A stretch of DNA of 6,909 nt from Halobacteriales archaeon (GTDB lineage Archaea > Halobacteriota > Halobacteria > Halorutilales > JAHENH01). Positions 1 through 5,306 of this stretch are shown here, one piece after another. Each line of letters opens with the position of its first letter. The stretch's first letter is position 1. The notes below the pieces were generated by a model. It was not told the DNA's origin, made no database searches, and saw only the letters and a list, made by a program, of their open reading frames with translations. Location: contig JAHENH010000116.1 of assembly GCA_018609935.1 (NCBI GenBank), positions 1-6,909 on the forward strand. The letters run 5' to 3'. The translations under genes were made by a program, and so were the position numbers.

Positions 1-86
1 AATATGATTTCATGGAAAATCCTGATTATAAGACAGAAGAGGATGCTCCTACTTCTGAAGCTGAATCAGGAGAACCTGAGTGGTAA
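1..86 (+). CDS. C-terminal end of a partial protein with an acidic tail
   Basis: Only the last 27 codons are inside the window, read from base 3 to a TAA at 84-86. The visible tail is rich in Glu and Asp with scattered Pro, Ser and Thr, and ends in Glu-Pro-Glu-Trp. An acidic, probably disordered tail closed by an aromatic residue is typical of phage and bacterial single-stranded DNA-binding proteins, and the gene sits directly before a primase, so an SSB is a reasonable guess. Nothing from a folded domain is visible, so this remains inference and other acidic-tailed replication proteins are equally possible. A terminator follows 11 bases after the stop, which makes this the last gene of its transcription unit. 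Confidence 0.75.
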   Translation, partial: YDFMENPDYKTEEDAPTSEAESGEPEW

Positions 87-97
87 TCTAGTATAAT

Positions 98-132
98 AGG
101 AGAGGGGATTCTTTCCCCTCTCCTTTATATTT
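98..132 (+). terminator. Rho-independent terminator
   Basis: An 11-bp perfect stem pairs 98-108 with 114-124 around a 5-nt loop (109-113, TTCTT). The stem holds a run of four G opposite four C and is followed at once by a T-rich tract (124-132). It starts 11 bases after the stop of the upstream partial gene and ends 14 bases before the primase start. It should end the upstream transcript, so the primase operon needs leakage or its own promoter in this very short gap. Confidence 0.85.
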
Positions 133-138
133 ATCTCT

Positions 139-1068
139 ATGTATGGAAAGAAAACTATTTATGAGAAGATCTTTGAGAAGCTAGATGAAATAGATATTTT
201 TAGTCACTATATAGATGAATTTGAGGAGATAGGAAAAGCTTTTTGTTCTGAAGTGAGAGAGGATAACAATCCTTCTTGTGCAGTTCATATTATAGATGAT
301 CTCACTTTCTATAAGGATTTTGCTACAGGAGAAGTATTCAATTCTATATCCTACGTAGCCAGAAAGTATGGAACAACTTATAACGAAGCTATAGAGATTA
401 TCTATAATGATCTGATACTAGGAGTGGATTCTCCTAAGGAAGCTATTAAGAAAAGACCTAAACTTTCTTCTGAGAGGAAAATAATATCTATTCAATCGAG
501 ACTATGGAATAACACTTCAGATAAAGAATATTGGTCTCCTTATCATCTTACGATCCCCACTCTAAATTACTTCAATGTAATCCCTATTAATCTATTTAAG
601 ATAGGAAGTAAAGTATTGAAGGGGAAGCATCCTATGTATGCATTTAAATTCGATAGAGGCGTTTATAAGATCTTAAAGCCTTATGATGATTTTAAATGGA
701 TAACTAATGCAGGGACTCAATATTATCAAGGATACGATCAACTGCCTTGGGTGGGAGAACATCTCATTATCACTTCATCCATGAAGGATGTGATGGTCCT
801 CTACGTTCTTGGATATTCAGCGATAGCTCCTCAGAGTGAGACTCAAAAGATCGATCATGATTTCTTAAGAACACTAAAACATCGTTTTAATAATATCAGT
901 CTCCTATTTGACAATGATGATACAGGAGTGAAATTCTCTAGAATACATTATGAAGAACATGGAATTCCGTATAGCTTCATAGAAGGATATAAAGATCCTT
1001 CTGAATTCATTAAGAATGAAGGATATCAAAAAACAAAGGAATATATAGATGGAATCTTTAAATATTGA
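139..1068 (+). CDS. DnaG-like primase with a Toprim domain, lacking the zinc-binding cysteines
   Basis: This 309-aa protein looks like a phage primase that would make RNA primers for phage DNA replication. Residues 30-95 resemble the N-terminal CHC2-type primase module in pattern (REDNNPSCAVHI at 40-51, then YKDFATGE at 58-65) but lack the paired Cys/His set that binds zinc. Residues 205-295 fit a Toprim fold: a strand-turn-helix at 209-224 (LIITSSMKDVMVLY), the acidic LLFDNDDTG at 255-263 with D258 and D260, and KDPSEF at 285-290. The usual catalytic Glu of the first Toprim motif is replaced by Ser in ITSSMKD, a pattern I associate with some phage primases. The start at 139 has no Shine-Dalgarno sequence and lies just after the terminator. 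It overlaps the next gene by 20 bases. A helicase domain is absent, so unwinding must come from another protein. The Toprim assignment is fairly firm; the exact primase subtype is not. Confidence 0.8.
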   Translation: MYGKKTIYEKIFEKLDEIDIFSHYIDEFEEIGKAFCSEVREDNNPSCAVHIIDDLTFYKDFATGEVFNSISYVARKYGTTYNEAIEIIYNDLILGVDSPKEAIKKRPKLSSERKIISIQSRLWNNTSDKEYWSPYHLTIPTLNYFNVIPINLFKIGSKVLKGKHPMYAFKFDRGVYKILKPYDDFKWITNAGTQYYQGYDQLPWVGEHLIITSSMKDVMVLYVLGYSAIAPQSETQKIDHDFLRTLKHRFNNISLLFDNDDTGVKFSRIHYEEHGIPYSFIEGYKDPSEFIKNEGYQKTKEYIDGIFKY

Positions 1069-1465
1069 TCTAGCCAAAGTAAATGAAAAATTAACTAGAG
1101 TTGAAATAAGAGTAACATATAAAGGAGGAAGAGATTCTCTGAGTTATTATAAAGCCTATTCTGAACATCCTTTAAGATCTCCTTCTAGCTTAAAGCTCCT
1201 AAAAGAACTTGTATCAGATTCTGAAACGAGATCTAAACGAATACAATTTAAGATAAATAGGACAGGAGAAAAGATAGGAGTTATATTTCATAAAGATCTT
1301 CTTCTAAATAGAGAAGTGTATCCATCCTTTCAAGAAGGAGATGTAAAGGTTATCAATAGAACTCTCATTCAAGTGAAGAAATTCTTGGATACTGATTTTG
1401 ATAAGATCTCTTACTTTGAATTTCCTATCAAGCGAGAAATTTTAAAAATATTCGATAATGTCTAG
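1049..1465 (+). CDS. Unrecognised 138-aa protein of the replication operon
   Basis: I do not recognise this family. The 138-residue product is lysine- and arginine-rich and has no cysteine, membrane segment or signal peptide. Its pattern alternates strands and helices: a strand-like RVEIRVTYKGG at 17-27, a helical Leu/Lys-rich stretch at 48-57, a basic strand at 61-71 (RSKRIQFKINR), GVIFHKDLLL at 77-86, and a helical C-terminal part. This suggests a small soluble alpha/beta protein, possibly nucleic-acid binding because of its charge, but that is inference. It starts inside the end of the primase gene, with AAAGGA 8 bases before the ATG, and ends with TAG inside the start of the following gene. 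Such tight overlaps suggest translational coupling with primase and uracil-DNA glycosylase. Confidence 0.8.
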   Translation: MESLNIDLAKVNEKLTRVEIRVTYKGGRDSLSYYKAYSEHPLRSPSSLKLLKELVSDSETRSKRIQFKINRTGEKIGVIFHKDLLLNREVYPSFQEGDVKVINRTLIQVKKFLDTDFDKISYFEFPIKREILKIFDNV

Positions 1466-1907
1466 ATTTAAAAATCCCTATGAAGGAAACAATTTTACTT
1501 ACTATTCCAACTATATATTGAAAGAGCCTTCTACATTGGCTCCTTTCATAAGATCTTTTCTCTATCAAGGAAGTCATGATGATGATATTCTCTTCAATAC
1601 ACTTCCCAATGTATTTGTAACTCAAATTATAGTTGATTATGTCACACTAGAAGAAGAGATTCTATTAGAACTTCCTAGTAATGTTGAGAGAATTGCTATT
1701 GAAAATGATGTTGAAGCTCTAGAAGCTAAGAATTCACAAAGAAAGCTAAACAATTATATCACAGATGTAATATATTACAGCAGAATTCTCCCCTTCATTA
1801 TTCCTAAGAACAATACTGGAGTAATGAAGAAATTAGGTTCAGATGAATTGAGAGATCTTAACTATATAACAACCTACAATGCTTCCCATACTAAAGAGTT
1901 TACTTAA
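1458..1907 (+). CDS. Unrecognised 149-aa acidic protein before uracil-DNA glycosylase
   Basis: No family is recognised. The N-terminal third is aromatic-rich (YEGNNFTYYSNYILKEP at 8-24). Residues 50-75 look like strands followed by an acidic helix (DYVTLEEEILLELPSN at 60-75), and an acidic helix continues through 80-92. It has no cysteine, no convincing membrane segment and no signal peptide. The ATG at 1458 overlaps the stop of the preceding gene by 8 bases and has only an A/T-rich leader. Its stop is 13 bases before the preferred start of the glycosylase gene. Position between primase and uracil-DNA glycosylase suggests a replication accessory role, but the sequence itself gives no mechanism. 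Confidence 0.75.
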   Translation: MSRFKNPYEGNNFTYYSNYILKEPSTLAPFIRSFLYQGSHDDDILFNTLPNVFVTQIIVDYVTLEEEILLELPSNVERIAIENDVEALEAKNSQRKLNNYITDVIYYSRILPFIIPKNNTGVMKKLGSDELRDLNYITTYNASHTKEFT

Positions 1908-1920
1908 ACCAGGAATTAAT

Positions 1921-2598
1921 ATGAATGTGGACAGTATTAACATGAGAGATGATTGGAAGTGTGCTCTAAGACCTTTTTTAAAGTCAGAGAAGATGGAGGA
2001 TATTATCAGATATATCAACAAAAGATCCAGAGAAGCAAAAGTGATCCCTTCTTCTGATAAGGTCTTTAATACTTTCAATATCTGTCCTTTCAGAGATTTA
2101 AAGGTCGTAATACTCGGACAAGATCCTTATCCAAATGAACAAGATGCATGTGGATCAGCCTTTAAATCCGGAAGTGAGCTTCATACTCCATCATCTCTCA
2201 GAAATATCCTCAATGAAGTTGAAAGAGATACAAATAAACTTCTAATTGATGAGGATATAACAAGATGGGAAGAACAGGGAGTTCTTCTGCTTAACACTTC
2301 ACTTACTACTGAAGAAAAGAATCCTGGAGCACATAAAGGTGTATGGGATCCTTTTATTCATAAAGTATTTGAAGTGATCAATCACTACCACTCTGGAATT
2401 ATATTTATGTTGTGGGGAAATCACGCTAAATCCTATAAGCCTTATATAAGTTCCCACCAGTATATCCTTGAGTCCACTCATCCTTCTCCTCTATCCTTTA
2501 AGAAAGGAAATAATCCTTTTGATGGATGCTCTCATTTTACAAAAGCAAATGAGATCATAAGGAGAATGAACGGAACTCAGTTTGAAATAGAGTGGTAA
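1921..2598 (+). CDS. ung: Family 1 uracil-DNA glycosylase
   Basis: The product removes uracil from DNA by cleaving the N-glycosidic bond, leaving an abasic site for base-excision repair. With the ATG at 1921 it has 225 residues, close to the roughly 229 of the E. coli enzyme. The motifs are GQDPYP at 66-71 with the water-activating Asp68, a uracil-pocket LLLNTSLT at 122-129 with Asn125, and HPSPLS at 187-192 with catalytic His187. All key residues are present, so it should be active. The usual His after GQDPY is Pro here, leaving the catalytic Asp untouched. The start at 1921 is chosen because of the family length and an AGGA 6 bases upstream. An ATG at 1879 would add 14 residues and overlap the previous gene by 29 bases; an ATG at 1942 would also keep the fold. 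It may protect phage DNA from dUTP incorporation or cytosine deamination. Confidence 0.95.
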   Translation: MNVDSINMRDDWKCALRPFLKSEKMEDIIRYINKRSREAKVIPSSDKVFNTFNICPFRDLKVVILGQDPYPNEQDACGSAFKSGSELHTPSSLRNILNEVERDTNKLLIDEDITRWEEQGVLLLNTSLTTEEKNPGAHKGVWDPFIHKVFEVINHYHSGIIFMLWGNHAKSYKPYISSHQYILESTHPSPLSFKKGNNPFDGCSHFTKANEIIRRMNGTQFEIEW

Positions 2599-2610
2599 TT
2601 ATTATATTTG
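2581..2610 (+). promoter_or_regulatory. Bacteroidetes-type promoter before the resolvase gene
   Basis: TATATTTG at 2603-2610 matches the Bacteroidetes -7 consensus TAnnTTTG exactly. TTTG at 2581-2584 supplies the -33 element; counted as TTG (2582-2584) there are 18 bases between boxes, within the spacing described for Flavobacterium. Reading by eye, this is the only exact TAnnTTTG I found on the + strand. It falls at the 18-base gap between two genes. A start about 5-8 bases downstream would lie at or next to the ATG at 2617, giving a leaderless or nearly leaderless transcript. Confidence 0.55.
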
Positions 2611-2626
2611 CATACTATGCAAATAT
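2604..2626. repeat. Perfect 10-bp inverted repeat across the -7 box and start codon
   Basis: ATATTTGCAT (2604-2613) and its exact reverse complement ATGCAAATAT (2617-2626) are separated by three bases (ACT). The left arm covers most of the putative -7 box and the right arm begins with the A of the resolvase ATG. Dyad symmetry here suits an operator for a dimeric repressor. If it lies in an mRNA starting upstream, the same arms form a hairpin that would hide the start codon. Confidence 0.75.
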
Positions 2627-3051
2627 TCATACCTGGGAATGTTCCCTCTTCTAAGAATTCTAAGATAAAATCAAGTAAGGGGATATTCCATTCAAAAACG
2701 GTTCGGAAATATTTATCGTCTTTAGGGATCAAACACTTCTCAACATCCAAGAAAGAAGTGGAGTCCCTAAAGACTCGGACCAATTTATTCTTAGATAATA
2801 CCAATAAGTTAACTAATAAATTAAAAGAAATGGATCCTCCTCATAAATTAGGATTCCATTTTGTTAGAAAAGACAAACGAAGTTTTGATTTTCATAATAT
2901 GGTCCAGATCATAGCTGATCTTTTAGTAGCGCATGATGTTATAGAAGATGATGATATGGATCATTTTATTCCAGTACCTTATAAAATAAATGGAAATTAT
3001 TATTCGATAGACAAGGAGGATCCCGGAGTATATATAAAATTATATAAATGA
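2617..3051 (+). CDS. RusA-like Holliday junction resolvase
   Basis: This 144-aa protein fits the RusA-type endonucleases that cut branched DNA such as Holliday junctions as a metal-dependent dimer. The N-terminus IPGNVPSSKNSK (5-16) matches the family's opening strand and Pro-Ser-x-N/K signature. SFDFHNMVQIIADLL (89-103) and the acidic VIEDDDMDHF (108-117) match the KPDxDN and DDxxV blocks. In E. coli RusA the first block carries two Asp; here Asp91 is kept while the second position is His93, followed by the usual Asn94. The end, DPGVYIKL, is a typical closing strand. The ATG at 2617 is preferred over an upstream TTG at 2608, because that codon lies inside the promoter box. The gene overlaps the next one by ATGA (3048-3051). 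Roles in resolving replication branches or in packaging are both known for phage RusA proteins. Confidence 0.75.
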   Translation: MQIFIPGNVPSSKNSKIKSSKGIFHSKTVRKYLSSLGIKHFSTSKKEVESLKTRTNLFLDNTNKLTNKLKEMDPPHKLGFHFVRKDKRSFDFHNMVQIIADLLVAHDVIEDDDMDHFIPVPYKINGNYYSIDKEDPGVYIKLYK

Positions 3052-3380
3052 AATATACAGAAGGGTTCAAAAGAAGAGTCCTAGAAGTTTTTAGATATAG
3101 AAAAGATCTAAAGACAATACTTAGAGCTATAGAAGATCATGATAATGATCAAGTGAGGATGTGTCTTGAAGATGCAATAGAGGATAAAAGTCTATTCTAT
3201 TCAAGTCATACTAGGAGAGATGGTAGTCCTAAAGTACATCATCTCAAGAAAAAGACTTATAAAGAAAGAAAGGATCTATATGATGAGTTCATGATAAAGT
3301 ATGATAGAGAACTCACATCAAGAAGATATAGATCTGGAGATAAATTGCTCTATGACAGAACAAGAATACAGAGAAACTGA
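3048..3380 (+). CDS. Unrecognised 110-aa basic protein
   Basis: I do not recognise this protein. It is 110 residues long and strongly basic, with Lys/Arg clusters at 6-20 and through the C-terminal half (KKKTYKERKDLYDEF at 67-81 and an arginine-rich end at 86-109). The N-terminal half looks helical, with repeated Leu/Ile/Val spacing and acidic faces (DHDNDQVRMCLEDAIEDK at 30-47). The charge suggests a DNA- or RNA-binding accessory protein, which is inference only. It begins with an ATGA overlap onto the resolvase gene, so the two are probably translationally coupled. Its end overlaps the following nuclease gene by 29 bases if that gene starts at 3352. Confidence 0.75.
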   Translation: MKYTEGFKRRVLEVFRYRKDLKTILRAIEDHDNDQVRMCLEDAIEDKSLFYSSHTRRDGSPKVHHLKKKTYKERKDLYDEFMIKYDRELTSRRYRSGDKLLYDRTRIQRN

Positions 3381-4293
3381 TAGAATATCTCAGAGTTATC
3401 TTACACTTCTGGACAAACATCCGAATCTAGCTAAAAGATATCTAGATGGAGAGCATGTAATAGGAGATAGTGAGGAATTGAAGATAGGAAGTGGAGTGGA
3501 TGCTCTTGTTACAAAAGGAGAGGATGATTTTAAGGAAGAATTCGAAGTTATCTCTGAGAGAGACAAGCCAACAGGAAATATCCTGAACCTCACAAAAAAG
3601 ATCTACCTAGATAAAGAAGATTCTTCTCTAGATGAGAAGATCTCATATTATTATGATAAACTAGATCTTAGAGAGGGACTTGAGAAAGTTAAGAATAAAT
3701 TCTATCATAAAGGAGGAGAACTATATCTTAAGAAACTTCAAAGTGGTAAGCATATTATTACTCCTGAACAGGAGATGAATATTAGAGACATCGTAGAATC
3801 TCTAAAGACCAACAGATTTACCAAGAAGTATCTTAAGAATAAGAATCTCCAATATCAAGTTCCTCTTTTCTTTGAAATAGGAGGCCACCCTTGCAAAGGA
3901 CTTATTGATATGCTCATTATCGATGAAGATAGCAAGCTTATCATTCCTATCGATCTAAAAGTGACCTCCTATTCACTTGCCTCTTTTGATAAAGCTATCT
4001 TTCAAAAGAGATATGACCTCCAAGCTGATATGTATAAAGAGGGGCTCAGACAGAATTATTCTGAGCTTGAATATACAATAACTCCATTTAAGTTCATTGT
4101 TGAGAATATGAACTTTCCTGGAACTCCTCTTATATATAAATATCAGAACAGAGGATTATCGGAGAGGTCTTATGATGGAAAAGTCTATAAAGGGCCTCTA
4201 CAACTCCTAGAAGAGAATGAATATCATAGAAAATATGATGTGTGGGACTATAAAAGAGATGTGCTAGAGATGAATGGTGAAATTAAAGTGTAG
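3352..4293 (+). CDS. PD-(D/E)XK superfamily nuclease, Cas4/RecB-like exonuclease type
   Basis: The 313-aa product resembles phage exonucleases of the PD-(D/E)XK fold. The N-terminal ISQSYLTLLDKHPNLAKRYL (12-31) and IGSGVDALV (45-53) match the helical entry segment common to these enzymes. The catalytic core is Glu175, Asp186 in CKGLIDMLIID (181-191), and DLK at 201-203 (the D/E-x-K motif), followed by the helix QKRYDLQADMY (218-228), which carries the RecB-type Q-x-x-x-Y-like pattern. I see no Cys set for the Cas4 iron-sulfur cluster. It probably degrades or trims DNA ends in recombination, replication or host DNA breakdown. The ATG at 3352 is preferred because it sits just before the conserved segment; an ATG at 3301 would add 17 residues and overlap the previous gene by 80 bases. 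It ends in TAG, and the next gene is in the same frame after one codon. Confidence 0.8.
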   Translation: MTEQEYRETDRISQSYLTLLDKHPNLAKRYLDGEHVIGDSEELKIGSGVDALVTKGEDDFKEEFEVISERDKPTGNILNLTKKIYLDKEDSSLDEKISYYYDKLDLREGLEKVKNKFYHKGGELYLKKLQSGKHIITPEQEMNIRDIVESLKTNRFTKKYLKNKNLQYQVPLFFEIGGHPCKGLIDMLIIDEDSKLIIPIDLKVTSYSLASFDKAIFQKRYDLQADMYKEGLRQNYSELEYTITPFKFIVENMNFPGTPLIYKYQNRGLSERSYDGKVYKGPLQLLEENEYHRKYDVWDYKRDVLEMNGEIKV

Positions 4294-4296
4294 AGA

Positions 4297-4863
4297 ATGG
4301 AATTAGGAGAATATTCAGAGTTAAAGAGTATAAATAATCCTTGGACAAAGACTTTCATTTATGCTCTTCCCATGCTGGATTCCCATAGATCTAAGTTCGT
4401 AAATATTCAGAACTGTTTTCTTAGAAATGTGGATTATCCAGAGTACTTGGACCATCTTTTTCCTGTATTTAAAGAAGAAGAGAAACAAGCCTATCAGAGG
4501 ATGCTTGATAAATACAGAAAAAAAGAATACTATGTATTTGATTATAAATTAGATAAAGTTCACAGAACATTTTGCTTTACAATACCTGGTCAATATCAAT
4601 ATGAATTTGATAAATTTAAGGATTCTAGATATTCTGAATTTACAGATGAATATAAAGATAGGATCCTAAGTTTCCATGACAAGAGGTACAAATCAGATGT
4701 AGCAAAATATCTCTGGAGAGACGAATCCAAGTTCAAACAAAGGGAAGAGGATTTAAATGTTAGTATTCCTAGAGAGAATGAGATCATTTCAGTTCTCAAT
4801 CCTCAGAAGGAGACTTTAACTCATGATCTAAAAATCAATTATGAATATAAAAAGCAGACATAA
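4297..4863 (+). CDS. 188-aa conserved-looking phage protein of unknown function
   Basis: This is a soluble 188-aa protein, rich in aromatic and charged residues, with no signal peptide or membrane helix. The segment FKDSRYSEFTDEYKDRILSF at 107-126, followed by His127, resembles a motif I recall from hypothetical proteins next to recombination and replication genes in other phages (Y/F-S-x-x-S/T-x-E-x-K, then I-L-x-F-H). That is memory, not a search result. An upstream core at 77-105 alternates strands (EYYVFDYKL, HRTFCFTIPG). The C-terminal third is helical and highly charged. The gene starts three bases after the nuclease stop and in the same frame, so the two are certainly cotranscribed. 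It overlaps the next gene by 23 bases. No catalytic motif is evident; an accessory factor of the nuclease is one possibility. Confidence 0.8.
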   Translation: MELGEYSELKSINNPWTKTFIYALPMLDSHRSKFVNIQNCFLRNVDYPEYLDHLFPVFKEEEKQAYQRMLDKYRKKEYYVFDYKLDKVHRTFCFTIPGQYQYEFDKFKDSRYSEFTDEYKDRILSFHDKRYKSDVAKYLWRDESKFKQREEDLNVSIPRENEIISVLNPQKETLTHDLKINYEYKKQT

Positions 4864-5071
4864 CTTCCCTAAAGAAGAAAGGCTCTCACAAGAATATATA
4901 GAAAGTGTGAGAAATGATCCTTCTTCAGATATGGGATATATCCTCAAGAAATATCATGATGCTCTCAATGAAGCTGAGAATCAAATAAAAGATCTCCAAA
5001 AAGAAAAGGAACAGTTAGAGAGACATCTTGATGATCTTAATAATGCTCTTTCGAGTGTAGAAAGAGCCTAA
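4841..5071 (+). CDS. Small coiled-coil protein
   Basis: The 76-aa product has a basic N-terminus (MNIKSRHNFPKEER) and a long amphipathic helix at about 35-75. Heptad-like Leu/Ile spacing and alternating Lys/Glu there (NQIKDLQKEKEQLERHLDDL at 47-66) indicate a coiled coil, so it probably forms a dimer or binds another helical protein. The family is not recognised. The ATG at 4841 overlaps the previous gene by 23 bases and lies in an A/T-rich leader. An in-frame ATG at 4931 would give 46 residues made almost entirely of the coiled coil, so the true start is not certain. It is the last gene before a structured spacer. Confidence 0.7.
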   Translation: MNIKSRHNFPKEERLSQEYIESVRNDPSSDMGYILKKYHDALNEAENQIKDLQKEKEQLERHLDDLNNALSSVERA

Positions 5072-5080
5072 ATACTAGGA

Positions 5081-5143
5081 CTCCCAGATCTGATTTTTCA
5101 TGGTTTTGATCAGATGTAAGATAGATCGTATCTATTCTGGGAG
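5081..5143 (+). ncRNA. Candidate structured RNA with a three-helix junction
   Basis: The spacer after the coiled-coil gene can fold into three helices. P1 pairs 5081-5087 (CTCCCAG) with 5137-5143 (CTGGGAG). P2 pairs 5088-5094 (ATCTGAT) with 5109-5115 (ATCAGAT) around a 14-nt U-rich loop. P3 pairs 5121-5126 (ATAGAT) with 5130-5135 (ATCTAT). All Watson-Crick pairs are perfect. There is no U tract after P1, so it is not a standard terminator. It could be a processing or stability element, a cis-regulatory leader for the following small genes, or a decayed tRNA-like structure. No known RNA family is recognised. Confidence 0.45.
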
Positions 5144-5162
5144 CTAATCAAATTCAATAATT

Positions 5163-5306
5163 ATGAAAGTACAGATAGGCATTGCAAGTCCTACAGATAT
5201 ATTCTTAGGAATTGCTATAAATGAAGGAGGAGATGAAGATGGAGATTTTATTGGACTCTTTATTGGATTTCTTTTCTTCCATCTTGAATTTCTCTATTAC
5301 AAATAA
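5163..5306 (+). CDS. Small 47-aa hydrophobic protein
   Basis: The 47-aa product is hydrophobic apart from a central acidic, glycine-rich turn (NEGGDEDGDF at 20-29). Its two arms (VQIGIASPTDIFLGIAI and IGLFIGFLFFHLEFLYY) could be strands or one membrane-spanning segment. Codon choice supports it as a gene: six of its seven glycines are GGA, the favoured glycine codon of the surrounding genes. It starts at an ATG in an A/T-rich leader 19 bases after the structured spacer. Its stop TAA overlaps an ATG at 5306. It conflicts with the other reading at 5221-5427 in the shared 86 bases. I recall similar tiny glycine-rich phage proteins but cannot name a family. Function unknown. Confidence 0.5.
   Translation: MKVQIGIASPTDIFLGIAINEGGDEDGDFIGLFIGFLFFHLEFLYYK

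Noticed and set aside
92..97. TATAAT as a sigma-70 type -10 box
   Set aside because: No -35 element lies at the right distance, the start would fall inside the terminator stem, and the apparent host group uses a different promoter consensus.
1428..1625. Minus-strand open frames here and at 1839-2078, 2299-2481, 2577-2804, 3396-3593 and 4596-4799
   Set aside because: All are short, lie opposite well-supported + strand genes, and show no recognisable domain.
1879..1920. Upstream ATG for uracil-DNA glycosylase
   Set aside because: The ATG at 1921 gives the usual family length, has AGGA at proper distance, and avoids a 29-base overlap.
3301..3351. Upstream ATG for the nuclease gene
   Set aside because: It would add a poorly structured 17-residue leader and raise the overlap with the preceding gene to 80 bases; the ATG at 3352 is immediately before the conserved segment.
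4044..4066. 7-bp hairpin (GCTCAGA/TCTGAGC)
   Set aside because: It lies inside the conserved coding part of the nuclease gene, has no U tract, and such stems are expected by chance.
5081..5143. tRNA gene
   Set aside because: A 7-bp closing stem and a T-arm-like hairpin are present, but there is no TTCRA loop, no separate D and anticodon arms, no CCA end, and the element is about 10 nt too short.
5081..5143. Hammerhead ribozyme
   Set aside because: The three-way junction lacks the conserved CUGAUGA and GAAA core strands.
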